Assembly: GCF_000975135.1 (NCBI RefSeq)
Contig: NZ_BBRF01000001.1
Span: forward strand, 283,591-347,590
Direction of reading: 5' to 3'
Length of the DNA: 64,000 bases
Source: Demequina aurantiaca
Lineage (GTDB): Bacteria; Actinomycetota; Actinomycetes; Actinomycetales; Demequinaceae
The notes beneath the pieces were generated by a model that had not been told where the DNA came from, did no database searches, and worked only from the letters and a program-made list of their open reading frames with translations. Position numbers and translations under genes: made by a program. Each line of letters begins with the position of its first letter. Position 1 is the first letter of the stretch. Below, one piece after another: positions 24,501 through 33,585 of the stretch.

Positions 24501-26618
24501 ATGACCTCAACAACCGCGCGGCCCCCGAATTCTAGTTTCCGCCCTGATATAGAAGGACTGCGCGCACTCGCTGTGACCTTGGTCCTCTTGTACCATGCTG
24601 GCGCCAGCGTACCCGGGGGGTTCATAGGTGTAGATATATTCTTCGTTATATCTGGCTTCCTTATTACAGGGGTTTTACTCCGTGACCATAACGCCAACGG
24701 ACGTATTCGCTGGAGATTGTTTTATGCGCGCCGGATTAAGCGCCTACTGCCTGCATCCCTGACGGTACTGATCTTCTCAGCTGTTGTGACTGTCGGGCTA
24801 GGGCCGACTTTGCAACGAAGTGTATTTGGCGGCGATATCGCAGCAGCGTCTGGATTCCTAGTCAATTGGCGATTCGCCGATCGTGCAGTCGACTACCTCG
24901 CAGAGGACATCGATCCGTCTCCGGTGTTGCACTTCTGGTCTCTGTCCGTAGAGGAGCAGTTCTACGTCCTATGGCCCGCAATGTTGATTATTGCGGCTTT
25001 GATCGCTCGTCGCTACGGCTGGTCATTTTCCCGAGTTTCGGGAGTAGCCGTCACTATTATCGTCACGCTTTCGTTCCTCTGGTCAGTTCATTCCACTTCA
25101 GTTGATGCGGCGTATGCATTCTTCGAAACATCGGCTCGGATTTGGGAAATTGGCGTGGGCGCGCTACTTGCCATTACCGCATCGTTCTGGCGCGTGAGAA
25201 TTAAAGGCTTGCGGCTGCCTATTGGAATGATATCTCTGGCGCTCATCACGGCAAGTGCTATTTTACTCAACGACAATCATGCTTGGCCAGGATTTCTTGC
25301 TCTCCTACCGGTAGTCGGAGCTGCCGGTGTAATAGTGGCCGGCTCTAGCTCAGGACGAGCCTTGACCCCGTGGCCATCGAGGATTCTCGGTCTACGTCCG
25401 CTCGTTTGGATAGGCGGGCTCTCATATTCGCTTTACCTTTGGCACTGGCCACTGCTCGTTGGTGCCGAGTGGGCATTCGGAGACCTCACGACACTCCAGA
25501 AATTAGTTGTCGTTGGCTGCTCGATCATTCCCGCTTATCTCAGCAAGCGCTGGATCGAGGATCCTGTCCGACGCTCCAGCTTTCTCACTGAGCCTCCCCT
25601 CCGCGGCCTGTGGTGGGGAGCTGCTCTTGTGACCAGCGGAATCGCAGTCGGCTTGATTGTCGTCAGTACACAGCCAACTTGGACCAACGCTGACGTTCCA
25701 GCGTCACCTGCGAGCACGGAATCAATTGATGCAGCCACCTCCACTGAGGTCGAGCCGCTGCTCCCATCGGTTGATCCCACGCCGCTCGCGCCTGGGGCGC
25801 CATTCACTCCGACGCCCGACAAAGCGAAGGGCGATCGCCCCGTGGCATACGATCTGGGGTGCCAAGTTCAAAAGTCCGACGTAGTTCCCAGCATTTGCGA
25901 CATCGGTGATCTCAGTAGTAGTGATCGGATTGTCATGGTCGGCGACTCGAAGATTCTCCAGTGGTACACGGCGATGGACGAAATCGGTAGGCAACGCGGG
26001 TGGCACATTCAGACTATGACCAAGACGTGGTGCCCATTCATGGATGCTGCCACGACATATCTCCCAGAAGCAACGCACTACCCCGAATGCGACAGTTGGA
26101 ACAACGAAGTGGTTGATGCACTCCTTGCTGATCCTCCGGACGCGGTGATCACATCTGGATACCAACACCTCGCTTACGAATCTGACTCGAGTGACGTGCT
26201 GTCTCAGGATGCGGCGGTGCGGGGCCTCACCAGCCAATGGAACAAGATCAAGTCGGCTGGTATCAAGCTGATTGTGTTCTACGACAACCCCACTCCGCCT
26301 CTTGGAACCACAGTCTATGAGTGCGTCCAGGACAATCCAGATGACCTCGAAGCGTGCGCATTCGATAGACAGGAGGGGGTAGAGCGGTCGGGCGCCGCGG
26401 CCCAGCTACCCGCCAAAATATCGACTGGAATCGAGAGTATCGACATGACGCTCGCGGTTTGTCCTGAGGAGATGTGCCAGCCAGTAATCAATAGCAAGCT
26501 GGTCTATCGCGACAGTAGCCATCTCACTGTGACCTACGTCGATTCCCTGATCCCGCTCCTCGCACCGCAGTTGGATTTTGCGCTACGGGACGTGTTTGCC
26601 ACCACAAGCGGACCTTAG
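24501..26618 (+). CDS. OafA-type acyltransferase with C-terminal SGNH domain
   Basis: 705 residues. N-terminal acyltransferase-3 domain with about ten helices (FRPDIEGLRALAVTLVLLYHAG, GFIGVDIFFVISGFLITG, SLSVEEQFYVLWP). A Pro/Thr/Ser-rich linker (about 400-440) leads to an extracytoplasmic SGNH hydrolase-like domain with GDSK (Ser, about 480) and a C-terminal DSSHLT (Asp/His). The pair O-acylates surface polysaccharide. Its codon and base use is clearly less GC-rich than the genes on both sides (many ATT, TTA, ATA codons), pointing to a recent acquisition. Confidence 0.93.
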   Translation: MTSTTARPPNSSFRPDIEGLRALAVTLVLLYHAGASVPGGFIGVDIFFVISGFLITGVLLRDHNANGRIRWRLFYARRIKRLLPASLTVLIFSAVVTVGLGPTLQRSVFGGDIAAASGFLVNWRFADRAVDYLAEDIDPSPVLHFWSLSVEEQFYVLWPAMLIIAALIARRYGWSFSRVSGVAVTIIVTLSFLWSVHSTSVDAAYAFFETSARIWEIGVGALLAITASFWRVRIKGLRLPIGMISLALITASAILLNDNHAWPGFLALLPVVGAAGVIVAGSSSGRALTPWPSRILGLRPLVWIGGLSYSLYLWHWPLLVGAEWAFGDLTTLQKLVVVGCSIIPAYLSKRWIEDPVRRSSFLTEPPLRGLWWGAALVTSGIAVGLIVVSTQPTWTNADVPASPASTESIDAATSTEVEPLLPSVDPTPLAPGAPFTPTPDKAKGDRPVAYDLGCQVQKSDVVPSICDIGDLSSSDRIVMVGDSKILQWYTAMDEIGRQRGWHIQTMTKTWCPFMDAATTYLPEATHYPECDSWNNEVVDALLADPPDAVITSGYQHLAYESDSSDVLSQDAAVRGLTSQWNKIKSAGIKLIVFYDNPTPPLGTTVYECVQDNPDDLEACAFDRQEGVERSGAAAQLPAKISTGIESIDMTLAVCPEEMCQPVINSKLVYRDSSHLTVTYVDSLIPLLAPQLDFALRDVFATTSGP

Positions 26619-26690
26619 TAGTGCTACCCCATTGCATCTGAACATGACTCTATTCGTTGGACTGCGCATTAGGCTCCACATTGGCCCCGA

Positions 26691-26696
26691 TAGGCT
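26691..26696 (+). promoter_or_regulatory. -10 box of purU (probably leaderless)
   Basis: TAGGCT, six bases, then ATG at 26703, the same hexamer and spacing as at xth and nagA. No Shine-Dalgarno sequence is present. Confidence 0.6.
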
Positions 26697-26702
26697 TTGC
26701 CC

Positions 26703-27554
26703 ATGAGTCAACCCACCGCCTTTGTATTGAGCCTGTCCTGCCCCGACCGGCCAGGCATCGTCCACGCCGTCACCGGTCTGCTGGCGCGTCACGGCGGCAA
26801 CATCACCGAGTCCCAGCAGTTCGGCGACGCAGACACTGGCCTGTTCTTCATGCGTGTCGAAGTAGCGTGCTCAGCGGGCGAATCCGAGCTCGAAGCAGCA
26901 GTGGCAGAAATCGCTAGCGAGTTTCAGATGACATGGAGACTCGACATCGCCGGCCGCAAGATGCGCACCGTCGTGATGGTCTCCAAGTCCGAGCACTGCG
27001 CAAACGACCTGCTGTTCCGCGAACGCGCGGGGACGCTCCCGGTGGAGATCGTTGCGATTGTCGGCAATCACCCCAACCTGCGCGAACTCGCCGAGTTCTA
27101 TGGCAAGCCCTTCCATCACATTCCGGTGACGCCCGACACTAAGGCCGATGCCGAGCAGCAGGTACTCGCCCTCGTCGACGAGCTCGACGCCGAACTTGTG
27201 GTGCTTGCCCGCTACATGCAAATTCTCTCCGAGCCGATGGCCGATGCCCTCAAAGGCCGGGCCATCAACATTCACCACTCGTTCCTGCCATCCTTCAAGG
27301 GCGCACGGCCCTACTTCCAAGCCCACGACCGAGGCGTCAAGCTCATCGGCGCGACCGCACACTACGTCACGGCGGACCTCGACGAGGGCCCCATCATCGA
27401 GCAAGATGTGGATCGAGTGGACCACAGCTACACGCCCGAAACTCTGACCGCCATTGGCGCGGACGTCGAGCGTCGCGCACTGGCACGAGCGGTGCGCTGG
27501 CACGCCGAACACCGGGTACTTCTCGACGGCCACCGGACCATCGTCTTCAAATAG
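26703..27554 (+). CDS. purU: Formyltetrahydrofolate deformylase
   Basis: 283 residues. N-terminal ACT-like domain (about 5-80, LSCPDRPGIVHAVTGLLARHGGNITESQQF) and a C-terminal formyltransferase-type hydrolase domain. Active-site motifs: NIHHSFLPSFKGARPY (Asn and His) and ATAHYVTADLDEGPIIEQD (Asp). It hydrolyses 10-formyl-THF to formate and THF, balancing the one-carbon pool and supplying formate. Start chosen at 26703 because the -10 box places the transcript start there; a TTG six bases upstream is unlikely. It converges on nagA. Confidence 0.94.
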   Translation: MSQPTAFVLSLSCPDRPGIVHAVTGLLARHGGNITESQQFGDADTGLFFMRVEVACSAGESELEAAVAEIASEFQMTWRLDIAGRKMRTVVMVSKSEHCANDLLFRERAGTLPVEIVAIVGNHPNLRELAEFYGKPFHHIPVTPDTKADAEQQVLALVDELDAELVVLARYMQILSEPMADALKGRAINIHHSFLPSFKGARPYFQAHDRGVKLIGATAHYVTADLDEGPIIEQDVDRVDHSYTPETLTAIGADVERRALARAVRWHAEHRVLLDGHRTIVFK

Positions 27555-27568
27555 ACGTTGCTTTGGGT

Positions 27569-27592
27569 AGCGTCGCCCTCAAGGGGGTCGCT
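27569..27592. terminator. Weak hairpin between purU and nagA
   Basis: AGCG (27569-27572) pairs with CGCT (27589-27592) and CCC pairs with GGG inside a TCAA-containing loop. It lies between the convergent stop codons and overlaps the nagA stop. Short stem and no T-run, so evidence is modest. Confidence 0.35.
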
Positions 27593-28466
27593 AGATGCCT
27601 AGCACGCGAGCCGGCGTGGTGGTCGCCGCCGCCTCCGCATCGGCGCGCGACACCCCGGCCGCGACACAAACCTCCACTGCTCGGTCCATGGTGAGCGTGG
27701 ACCCAGCGAGCGTCTCCGTGCCCGCGACAAACGCACGCCCATCCTCGGTCACGTCAACGTGCAACGTGCCTAACGGGTAGCGACCGGGAGCCGATGCTGC
27801 TGCTGCCATCGCGTCTGTCACCAGCACCACCCGGCCAGGGGCCGCTCGGAAGATCGAAGCGATCAGGCTCGGGTCCACGTGGATACCGTCGGCAATGAAC
27901 TCGATCGCGATGCGTTCATCGGCGAGAGCCGCACCCACGGGCCCCACCTCGCGCCCCACGATTCCGCGCATCGCGTTGAAACCGTGGGTGACCAGGGTCG
28001 CGCCCCGGTCGAAGGCCTCACGGGCCGTCGCCGCATCGGCCTCTGTGTGACCGACGGCGACCACCACACCGGCCTCGACGCACTGCGAGATCGCGTCCAT
28101 GGCCCCCTCGAGCTCGGGCGCCATGGTGATCTGTCGAATGATTCCGTTGCCGGCCTCCAGCAGTTCGGCAATCGCCTCAACTGTTGGCAGTCGCAGGGCA
28201 GCAGGATCGTGTGCCCCCTTGCGTGCCGGAGCAATGAAGGGCCCCTCAAGATGCACACCAAGGATCGACTCATCGCGGGCCATCGCCTCACGGACGACGT
28301 TCATCGCAGCGATGGTGCGCTCGGGCGACTCTGACACCAGTGACGCCACTAGGCGGCCGGTGCCGTGGGCACGGTGAGCGGCCAATGCGGCAAGGGTGCC
28401 ATCGACATCGGCTCCAAACGAGTGCCCGCCACCGCCATGACAGTGAATGTCGACGTAGTTGCCCAT
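27591..28466 (-). CDS. nagA: N-acetylglucosamine-6-phosphate deacetylase, short form
   Basis: 291 residues, against about 380 for usual NagA. The barrel motifs are present: YVDIHCHGGGGHSF (metal site), GVHLEGPFIAP (metal Glu), VGHTEADA (His), THGFNAM (His), ADGIHV and LVTDAM (catalytic Asp). Missing are the N-terminal beta segment that precedes the HxHG motif and the C-terminal beta segment after TPARVLGI. The start at 28466 is supported by TAGGCT six bases upstream; an ATG at 28472 would abut the -10 box. It deacetylates GlcNAc-6-P for NagB. Last gene of the amino-sugar cluster. Confidence 0.88.
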   Translation of the reverse strand: MGNYVDIHCHGGGGHSFGADVDGTLAALAAHRAHGTGRLVASLVSESPERTIAAMNVVREAMARDESILGVHLEGPFIAPARKGAHDPAALRLPTVEAIAELLEAGNGIIRQITMAPELEGAMDAISQCVEAGVVVAVGHTEADAATAREAFDRGATLVTHGFNAMRGIVGREVGPVGAALADERIAIEFIADGIHVDPSLIASIFRAAPGRVVLVTDAMAAAASAPGRYPLGTLHVDVTEDGRAFVAGTETLAGSTLTMDRAVEVCVAAGVSRADAEAAATTTPARVLGI

Positions 28467-28472
28467 GCCCAT

Positions 28473-28478
28473 AGCCTA
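28473..28478 (-). promoter_or_regulatory. -10 box directly upstream of nagA
   Basis: TAGGCT on the minus strand is followed by six bases and ATG at 28466. It overlaps the last codon region of nagB, so nagA may be transcribed both from its own leaderless promoter and from the operon. Confidence 0.55.
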
Positions 28479-29258
28479 AAGCTGCTGCCAGTCGGGCGAG
28501 TTGCTCTGCGCCCACCGGTAGTAGTCGTCGTGCTGGAGCTTGCTCGCGGCCGCCTCGTCCACCACTACGGTGACGTGCGCGTGAAGCTGGATCGCGGAGC
28601 CGGGCATCGAGGCCGTGAGCGGACCTTCGACTGCGGCGGCTAGAGCATCGGCCTTGCCCTCGCCAAAGGCGAGGAGCACCAGGTGACGGGCGCGCAGGAT
28701 GGTGCCCAAGCCCTGGGTGACGCAGTGGATGGGAACCTCGTCGAGACTGTCGAAGAAGCGTGTGTTGTCGGTGCGCGTCTGCTCGGTGAGCGTCTTGACC
28801 CGAGTGAGCGAGGCGAAACTAGAGCCGGGCTCGTTGAACCCTAGGTGGCCAGTCGTGCCAATCCCCAACAACTGCAGGTCCACGCCGCCGTGGTCGATCA
28901 GGGAACGCTCATAGCGCTCCCCCGCCGTCTGGATGCCGTCGAGCGAGCCGTCGGGTACGTGCACGCGCGCGGGTACCAGGCCCAATGGCCGGGTCACCTC
29001 GCGGTCGATCACCGAGTGGTAGCTCTCGGGGTGCTCAACCGGGATCCCCACGTACTCGTCTAGTGCGAACGCCGACATGCGCGCGAAGTCGGTGCCGGCG
29101 GCGGCTCGCTCGCGCAGCGCAGCGTACACGGGCAGCGGAGTGGAACCGGTCGCCACTCCTAGCGTGAAGTCCGGGTTGGCGGTGACTCGCGCAGCGATGT
29201 GGTCGGCGATCAACGCCCCACCCTCGGCGGGCGAACTGACAATGCGAACCTCAGCCAC
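28476..29258 (-). CDS. nagB: Glucosamine-6-phosphate deaminase
   Basis: 260 residues, the normal length. Motifs: GVATGSTPLPVY (substrate phosphate loop), FALDEYVG (catalytic Asp), and GIGTTGHLGFNEPGSSF (with the catalytic His). It converts glucosamine-6-phosphate to fructose-6-phosphate and ammonia, feeding amino sugars to glycolysis. GTG start overlaps the kinase stop by 8 bases, showing translational coupling. It works directly after NagA in the pathway. Confidence 0.96.
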   Translation of the reverse strand: MAEVRIVSSPAEGGALIADHIAARVTANPDFTLGVATGSTPLPVYAALRERAAAGTDFARMSAFALDEYVGIPVEHPESYHSVIDREVTRPLGLVPARVHVPDGSLDGIQTAGERYERSLIDHGGVDLQLLGIGTTGHLGFNEPGSSFASLTRVKTLTEQTRTDNTRFFDSLDEVPIHCVTQGLGTILRARHLVLLAFGEGKADALAAAVEGPLTASMPGSAIQLHAHVTVVVDEAAASKLQHDDYYRWAQSNSPDWQQL

Positions 29259-30144
29259 GGCCGGCTCCCATCATCGCCGCGCCCACGGCCGCGACGGGCT
29301 CTGTGGAGTCGAGCGCCTGTACACGCTCGCTGAGGCACAGTGAATTAAGGAAAGCGCTGCGCTCCTGCCATTCGTTGAGCACTGCGAGTGTGCCCGTCAT
29401 GAGCGGCTCGCCCCACTTGGTGAGACCACCGCCAAGAATGACCTCGTCGACGTCGAGCGTCAGCACCAGTACGCGCACCGCAGAGGCGATGCCGTAGAAG
29501 AGCCGATCACGAATGATCTCAGCGGCCGGGTCACCAAGAGTGGCTGCACGCAGGACCTCCTCGGCCGTCGTGTTGCCGCCCCACTGACGGACGATGCCGC
29601 TGCCCGAGGCGTAGGTTTCGATCGCGCCAGGTGTGCCTTCTGCGTCCAAAGGTCCGGAGGGATCGATCGCGATGTGGCCGATCTCCCCTGCGGCGCCGCG
29701 GCGACCGCGCCATACCTTGCCGTCGAGCACGATGCCCGCGGCCAGTCCGGTGCCAAGATTCAGGAACGCCATGGAGCGATTGCCGTTGCCGGTGAGGATC
29801 CAGGCGCCGACGGCGGCGGCGTTGACGTCGTTGTCGACGACGGGCGTGATACCCCAGGCCTCGCCCAGCGTGGTCGCCACGTCCAGTCGCTCAACGCCCA
29901 GGTTGTAGGCATGCGTCACGACGCCGTCGATGACGGCTCCCGGAACGCCGATGCCCACGGACTCGACATCGGCAATGCCGATGTCCGCTTCGGCACACAC
30001 GTATGCCACTGCCTCCAAGGTCGCCGCGACGACCGCGTCATTGCCCTGGCCCGAGGGCACCCGGTGTCGCTGAGACACCGTCCCGGAGGCATCGGTCACG
30101 ACCACATCGGTCTTGGTGCCACCTATATCTACTCCCACGTGCAC
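29251..30144 (-). CDS. ROK-family sugar kinase, probably N-acetylglucosamine kinase
   Basis: 297 residues, no DNA-binding domain. The ATP motif is VGVDIGGTKTDVVV at the N-terminus; NLGTGLAAGIVLDG and GAAGEIGHIAID are the other ROK signatures with the catalytic Asp in VVDNDVNAAAVGAW. The Cys-rich zinc loop of many ROK proteins is absent. Its position between a hexosaminidase and nagB makes GlcNAc (released by the hexosaminidase) the most likely substrate, giving GlcNAc-6-P for NagA. GTG start two bases after the hexosaminidase stop. Confidence 0.85.
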   Translation of the reverse strand: MHVGVDIGGTKTDVVVTDASGTVSQRHRVPSGQGNDAVVAATLEAVAYVCAEADIGIADVESVGIGVPGAVIDGVVTHAYNLGVERLDVATTLGEAWGITPVVDNDVNAAAVGAWILTGNGNRSMAFLNLGTGLAAGIVLDGKVWRGRRGAAGEIGHIAIDPSGPLDAEGTPGAIETYASGSGIVRQWGGNTTAEEVLRAATLGDPAAEIIRDRLFYGIASAVRVLVLTLDVDEVILGGGLTKWGEPLMTGTLAVLNEWQERSAFLNSLCLSERVQALDSTEPVAAVGAAMMGAGRG

Positions 30145-30146
30145 GG

Positions 30147-31589
30147 CTATTGTCCGATCAAGTCAAGGAGCGCGTCGCCGACTAGGCGTGACGCTCCGAA
30201 GGTTGCAATGTCTGCGTAGGCGAGCGACTCATCCGGCCAGCCCATGTCCACCACAATCACGTCTCCGCGCGCTCGTAGCGCGTCAATCGCGTCGCGGATC
30301 CACTCGTGACGGTGGTTGTCCTTGCCCACCACGATGGGTAACGCGCCCTCGGGCACGCGGTCCACCAACGTCGCTGCATTCATGGAACTACCAACGGCCG
30401 ATGCTTCAACACGGCCAGTAGCGAAGGGTCCCCAGGGTGCGGGGCCCACGGCAATGTTGAAGGCGGGCTGCAGCTGGAGCCACGCGACGGGGCGGGGGTC
30501 CTCGATGAGTTCCCGTGCAGCGTCGGTGACAGCGAAGGCGCTCGCCACGACCTCGGTCGTCAGGCCAGGCACTTTGCCAAGTTCCAGGTCTACTGGTGGC
30601 TGAAGTGCGGAGCGCCGGTTCGCGAGCGTGGAACCAAGCGACTCCACGCGACGGGCGGCATCCGCGAGGCGGTCGCTCGCAAGTTCGCCGGAGGATACCG
30701 CGGCGTCAATCGCGGCGACGATCTCGCCCATCTGCGCATCGGTGTTCTTGGTGCCGATGCACAGCAGGTCGCACCCGCCGTCGATGGCGAGCACGGCCGC
30801 GCGGGCGATGCCCACCTCGCCGCTTGCGCCTTTCATGTCGAGCGCGTCGGACACGATGACACCATCAAAGCCCATCTCATCACGAAGCAGATCCTGGAGG
30901 ATGGGCTTCGAGAAGGTGGCCGGCACGGCAGGGTCCAACGAGGGAACCATAATGTGCGAGGACATGATGGTGTCGATCCCAGCCGCGATGGCGGCCGCGA
31001 ACGGAGGCAACTCACGGGCCCGCAGCGTGGCAGGGTCGGCATCAATGCTCGGCAGGTCGACGTGCGAGTCCTGGGCAGTATCGCCGTGGCCGGGAAAGTG
31101 CTTGGCGTTGGCGGCGACGCCCGTGGACTGCACTCCGCGGGTCCAGGCCGCGCCGTGGACGCCCACCTGCTCGGGGTCGGTGCCGAAGCTGCGCACGCCG
31201 ATCACGGGGTTGTTGGGGTTCGAATTGACGTCCACATCGGGCGCCAAGGTGAGTGATACGCCTACGCGACGCAGCTCCCACCCCACCTGCTCGCCCACAC
31301 GGAAGGAGGTGTCGGCATCGTCGAGCCTGCCAAGCACTGCGTTGCCGGGGAACGGCGACCCGGAGTGCTGATACAGGCGTGAGACGTCGCCCCCCTCCTC
31401 GTCGATGGACACGACAGCGTGAGGATTGGCCTCGTAGATCGCGTCAGTCAGGGCGCGGAGTTGCTCTGGATTGTCGACGTTGTCGACGAACAGGCACACC
31501 CCTCCCATCCCCTCACGCAACCGGCGGGCAACCCAATCGGGAAGGTCGAGTCCCACAAAGCCGGGCATGAGGGTGCGCAGCGCGCTCAT
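30147..31589 (-). CDS. nagZ: Glycoside hydrolase family 3 beta-N-acetylhexosaminidase (NagZ-like)
   Basis: 480 residues. GH3 barrel with KHFPGHGDTAQDSH (the His/Asp general-acid loop typical of NagZ) and the nucleophile Asp in GVIVSDALDM. A C-terminal part of about 130 residues resembles the second GH3 domain. No signal peptide, so it acts in the cytoplasm on disaccharides or muropeptides imported by the ABC transporter. It overlaps the permease stop by four bases. It releases GlcNAc for the kinase encoded downstream. Confidence 0.9.
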   Translation of the reverse strand: MSALRTLMPGFVGLDLPDWVARRLREGMGGVCLFVDNVDNPEQLRALTDAIYEANPHAVVSIDEEGGDVSRLYQHSGSPFPGNAVLGRLDDADTSFRVGEQVGWELRRVGVSLTLAPDVDVNSNPNNPVIGVRSFGTDPEQVGVHGAAWTRGVQSTGVAANAKHFPGHGDTAQDSHVDLPSIDADPATLRARELPPFAAAIAAGIDTIMSSHIMVPSLDPAVPATFSKPILQDLLRDEMGFDGVIVSDALDMKGASGEVGIARAAVLAIDGGCDLLCIGTKNTDAQMGEIVAAIDAAVSSGELASDRLADAARRVESLGSTLANRRSALQPPVDLELGKVPGLTTEVVASAFAVTDAARELIEDPRPVAWLQLQPAFNIAVGPAPWGPFATGRVEASAVGSSMNAATLVDRVPEGALPIVVGKDNHRHEWIRDAIDALRARGDVIVVDMGWPDESLAYADIATFGASRLVGDALLDLIGQ

Positions 31590-32419
31590 CCCTTGACCGC
31601 CCCGCTGACGAGGCCGGAGGTCATGCGTCCCTGCACGATGAGGAAGAAGACGATCACCGGCACGGCAACCAGCGTGGATGCGGCCATGACCTCACCCCAG
31701 TCGGTGGCGCGGGTGGCCGAGGCCTGAACGAATCCACGCAACCATAGCGGTAGCGTCTGGGCATCTTCGGCGGGAAGCAGAATCAGGGCGACCGTGAACT
31801 CGTTCCATGCCTGCAGGAAGGCGTACACGCCCGATGCGACAAGGCCCGGGGCCAGGAGCGGGAACGTGATCTTCATGAAGGCCTGGAAGCGGCTGAGCCC
31901 GTCCACCATGGCGGCCTCTTCGAGGTCGGCCGGAACGCCGGCAACGAAGCCACGCAGCATCCAGATGGTGAAGGGCACGACGGCCGCGACATAGATGATG
32001 GAGACACCGACGACGCTGTTGAGTAGCCCGAGTGAGCTCATCATCTTGTACTGAGCGAGGAAGAGCGCTTCTGCAGGAAGCATCTGGATCAGCAGCACCG
32101 CGATGATGAACGTCTTGCGTCCGCGGAACTTGAATCGTGAGATGGCCAGCGCCGCGAGGAACGCGAACAGGATGCAGAAGAACACCACGATGAGCGTGAT
32201 GGCGACAGACATGCCGAGCGCCCTGAAGAAGGTGCCGTCGTCCATCGCGGACGTGAAGTTGCGCCATGAGCCGCCGAAAGGCAGGAAAGTCGGGGTGAAG
32301 CGTTCTAGGACGGTGGTGGGCAGGAATGCCGAATTCAGCATCCAGTAGACGGGGAAGATCCAGACGAGCGAGATGACTATCGCGAGCACGGATAGTCCAA
32401 CGCGGGACTTGCGCTTCAT
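31586..32419 (-). CDS. ABC carbohydrate permease, MalG type
   Basis: 277 residues, six transmembrane helices. The EAA loop is present as EEAAMVDGLSRFQAFMKITFPLLAPGL. Partner of the MalF-type permease just upstream, whose stop overlaps this start (TGATG). No ATPase gene lies in the cluster; actinobacterial sugar importers commonly share an MsiK-type ATPase encoded elsewhere. The cargo is probably chitobiose or another amino-sugar oligosaccharide, from context. Confidence 0.92.
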   Translation of the reverse strand: MKRKSRVGLSVLAIVISLVWIFPVYWMLNSAFLPTTVLERFTPTFLPFGGSWRNFTSAMDDGTFFRALGMSVAITLIVVFFCILFAFLAALAISRFKFRGRKTFIIAVLLIQMLPAEALFLAQYKMMSSLGLLNSVVGVSIIYVAAVVPFTIWMLRGFVAGVPADLEEAAMVDGLSRFQAFMKITFPLLAPGLVASGVYAFLQAWNEFTVALILLPAEDAQTLPLWLRGFVQASATRATDWGEVMAASTLVAVPVIVFFLIVQGRMTSGLVSGAVKG

Positions 32420-33387
32420 CAGTCTTCCTCCTTCATAAGCTTGCGGACGTACCACCAAGAGATGGAGATCGTCAGAATGAGCACGATGACGGATGCGGCA
32501 GCGGCGGAGGCGAAGTCGTTCGAGCCGGTACCGACCTTGTAGATGTAGGTACCCAGCAGGTCGAACTTGGAGCCGCTGGCGCCGGCGTCCTGCAGGATCT
32601 TGATCTGCGCGAATACACGCAAGTCCCAGATCACCTGGAGAAGCATCACGATGGCGATGACCGGCTTGATCATGGGCAGGATGATGAGACGCAGGCGCTG
32701 GCCGTTGGATGCTCCATCAAGGGCGGATGCCTCGAGAACTTCGTCGGAGACCTGCGTGAGGCCCGCGAAAATCGAGAATGCGACGAACGGCACGGACATC
32801 CAGGTGACGATGATGCCCGCCATCAGGAAGAAGGTCCAAGGGCTGGCGAACCAGTCGAACCTGTACATGTCGACGCCGGGGATCTTGTCCAGCAGGTAGT
32901 TCACCACACCGCGGCGGGTGTCGAAGAGCCAGGTCCACACGGTCATCGAGGCGACGATGGGCATTGCCCACGCGAGCAGCATCGAGATCTGCAGGATCAA
33001 GCGGACGGCCTTGTTGACCGCGTTCATGAGTAGTGCGAAGGCGAGGCCAAGGGCGAGCGTCAGACCCGCCACCACGAAGCAGAAGACGAGCGAACGCCCC
33101 ACTACCTGCCAGAACTCAGTGTCGGATAGAAGCTCGATGTAGTTCTGGAGACCGATAAACTCGGCGGCCGCGCCGAACTGCTGGGCGAGGCCATATGACT
33201 GGGTTGACGTGACGAGTTGCCACGCGGTCGGATAGCCGGTTCCGACGAGGAGGATGCCGATCGAAGCTGCGATCAACCAGTACGGGGCGCGGCGGGCTCG
33301 GCGCTTGGCCTTACTCGCATGGGCGGCGGCCTTGATGGACTCTTCCGACTGGGCCTGGCGCTTGGGGGAGGTCACGGGTGAACTCAT
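32419..33387 (-). CDS. ABC carbohydrate permease, MalF type
   Basis: 322 residues. A charged N-terminal tail (about 1-35) is followed by six transmembrane helices. The EAA-type loop reads EVLEASALDGASNGQRLRLIILPMI. ATG at 33387 has GAGGAG upstream. It is separated from the binding-protein gene by about 200 bases with three stable hairpins, an arrangement that usually lowers permease expression relative to the binding protein. Confidence 0.92.
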   Translation of the reverse strand: MSSPVTSPKRQAQSEESIKAAAHASKAKRRARRAPYWLIAASIGILLVGTGYPTAWQLVTSTQSYGLAQQFGAAAEFIGLQNYIELLSDTEFWQVVGRSLVFCFVVAGLTLALGLAFALLMNAVNKAVRLILQISMLLAWAMPIVASMTVWTWLFDTRRGVVNYLLDKIPGVDMYRFDWFASPWTFFLMAGIIVTWMSVPFVAFSIFAGLTQVSDEVLEASALDGASNGQRLRLIILPMIKPVIAIVMLLQVIWDLRVFAQIKILQDAGASGSKFDLLGTYIYKVGTGSNDFASAAAASVIVLILTISISWWYVRKLMKEED

Positions 33388-33450
33388 GGCGTTCTCCTCC
33401 TCTCTTTGGGGTCGTTTAATACAGCGTATGGGGAGTCAAAGTTTGGGGTG

Positions 33451-33573
33451 GGGTCGGGCCACCGCTGTGGGAGCGGGAGCCCGACCCGGGCGCGAGGCGC
33501 ACCTCGCGCGGGTGGTGAATCGCGGACGATTCACACACGGGTGGGGCCCCGGCCCGTCAAGAACGGGGCCCCG
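33451..33573 (-). promoter_or_regulatory. Three stacked hairpins between the binding-protein and permease genes
   Basis: Three perfect stems follow one another: GGGTCGGGC (33451-33459) with GCCCGACCC (33479-33487); GCGCGAGG (33490-33497) with CCTCGCGC (33502-33509); GGGGCCCCG (33543-33551) with CGGGGCCCC (33564-33572). The last is extended by outer CACAC/GTGTG pairs. None is followed by a T-run on the minus strand. They probably stabilise the upstream message or attenuate transcription, as in malE-malF-type operons. Confidence 0.75.
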
Positions 33574-33585
33574 GTGTGTGGCTGA

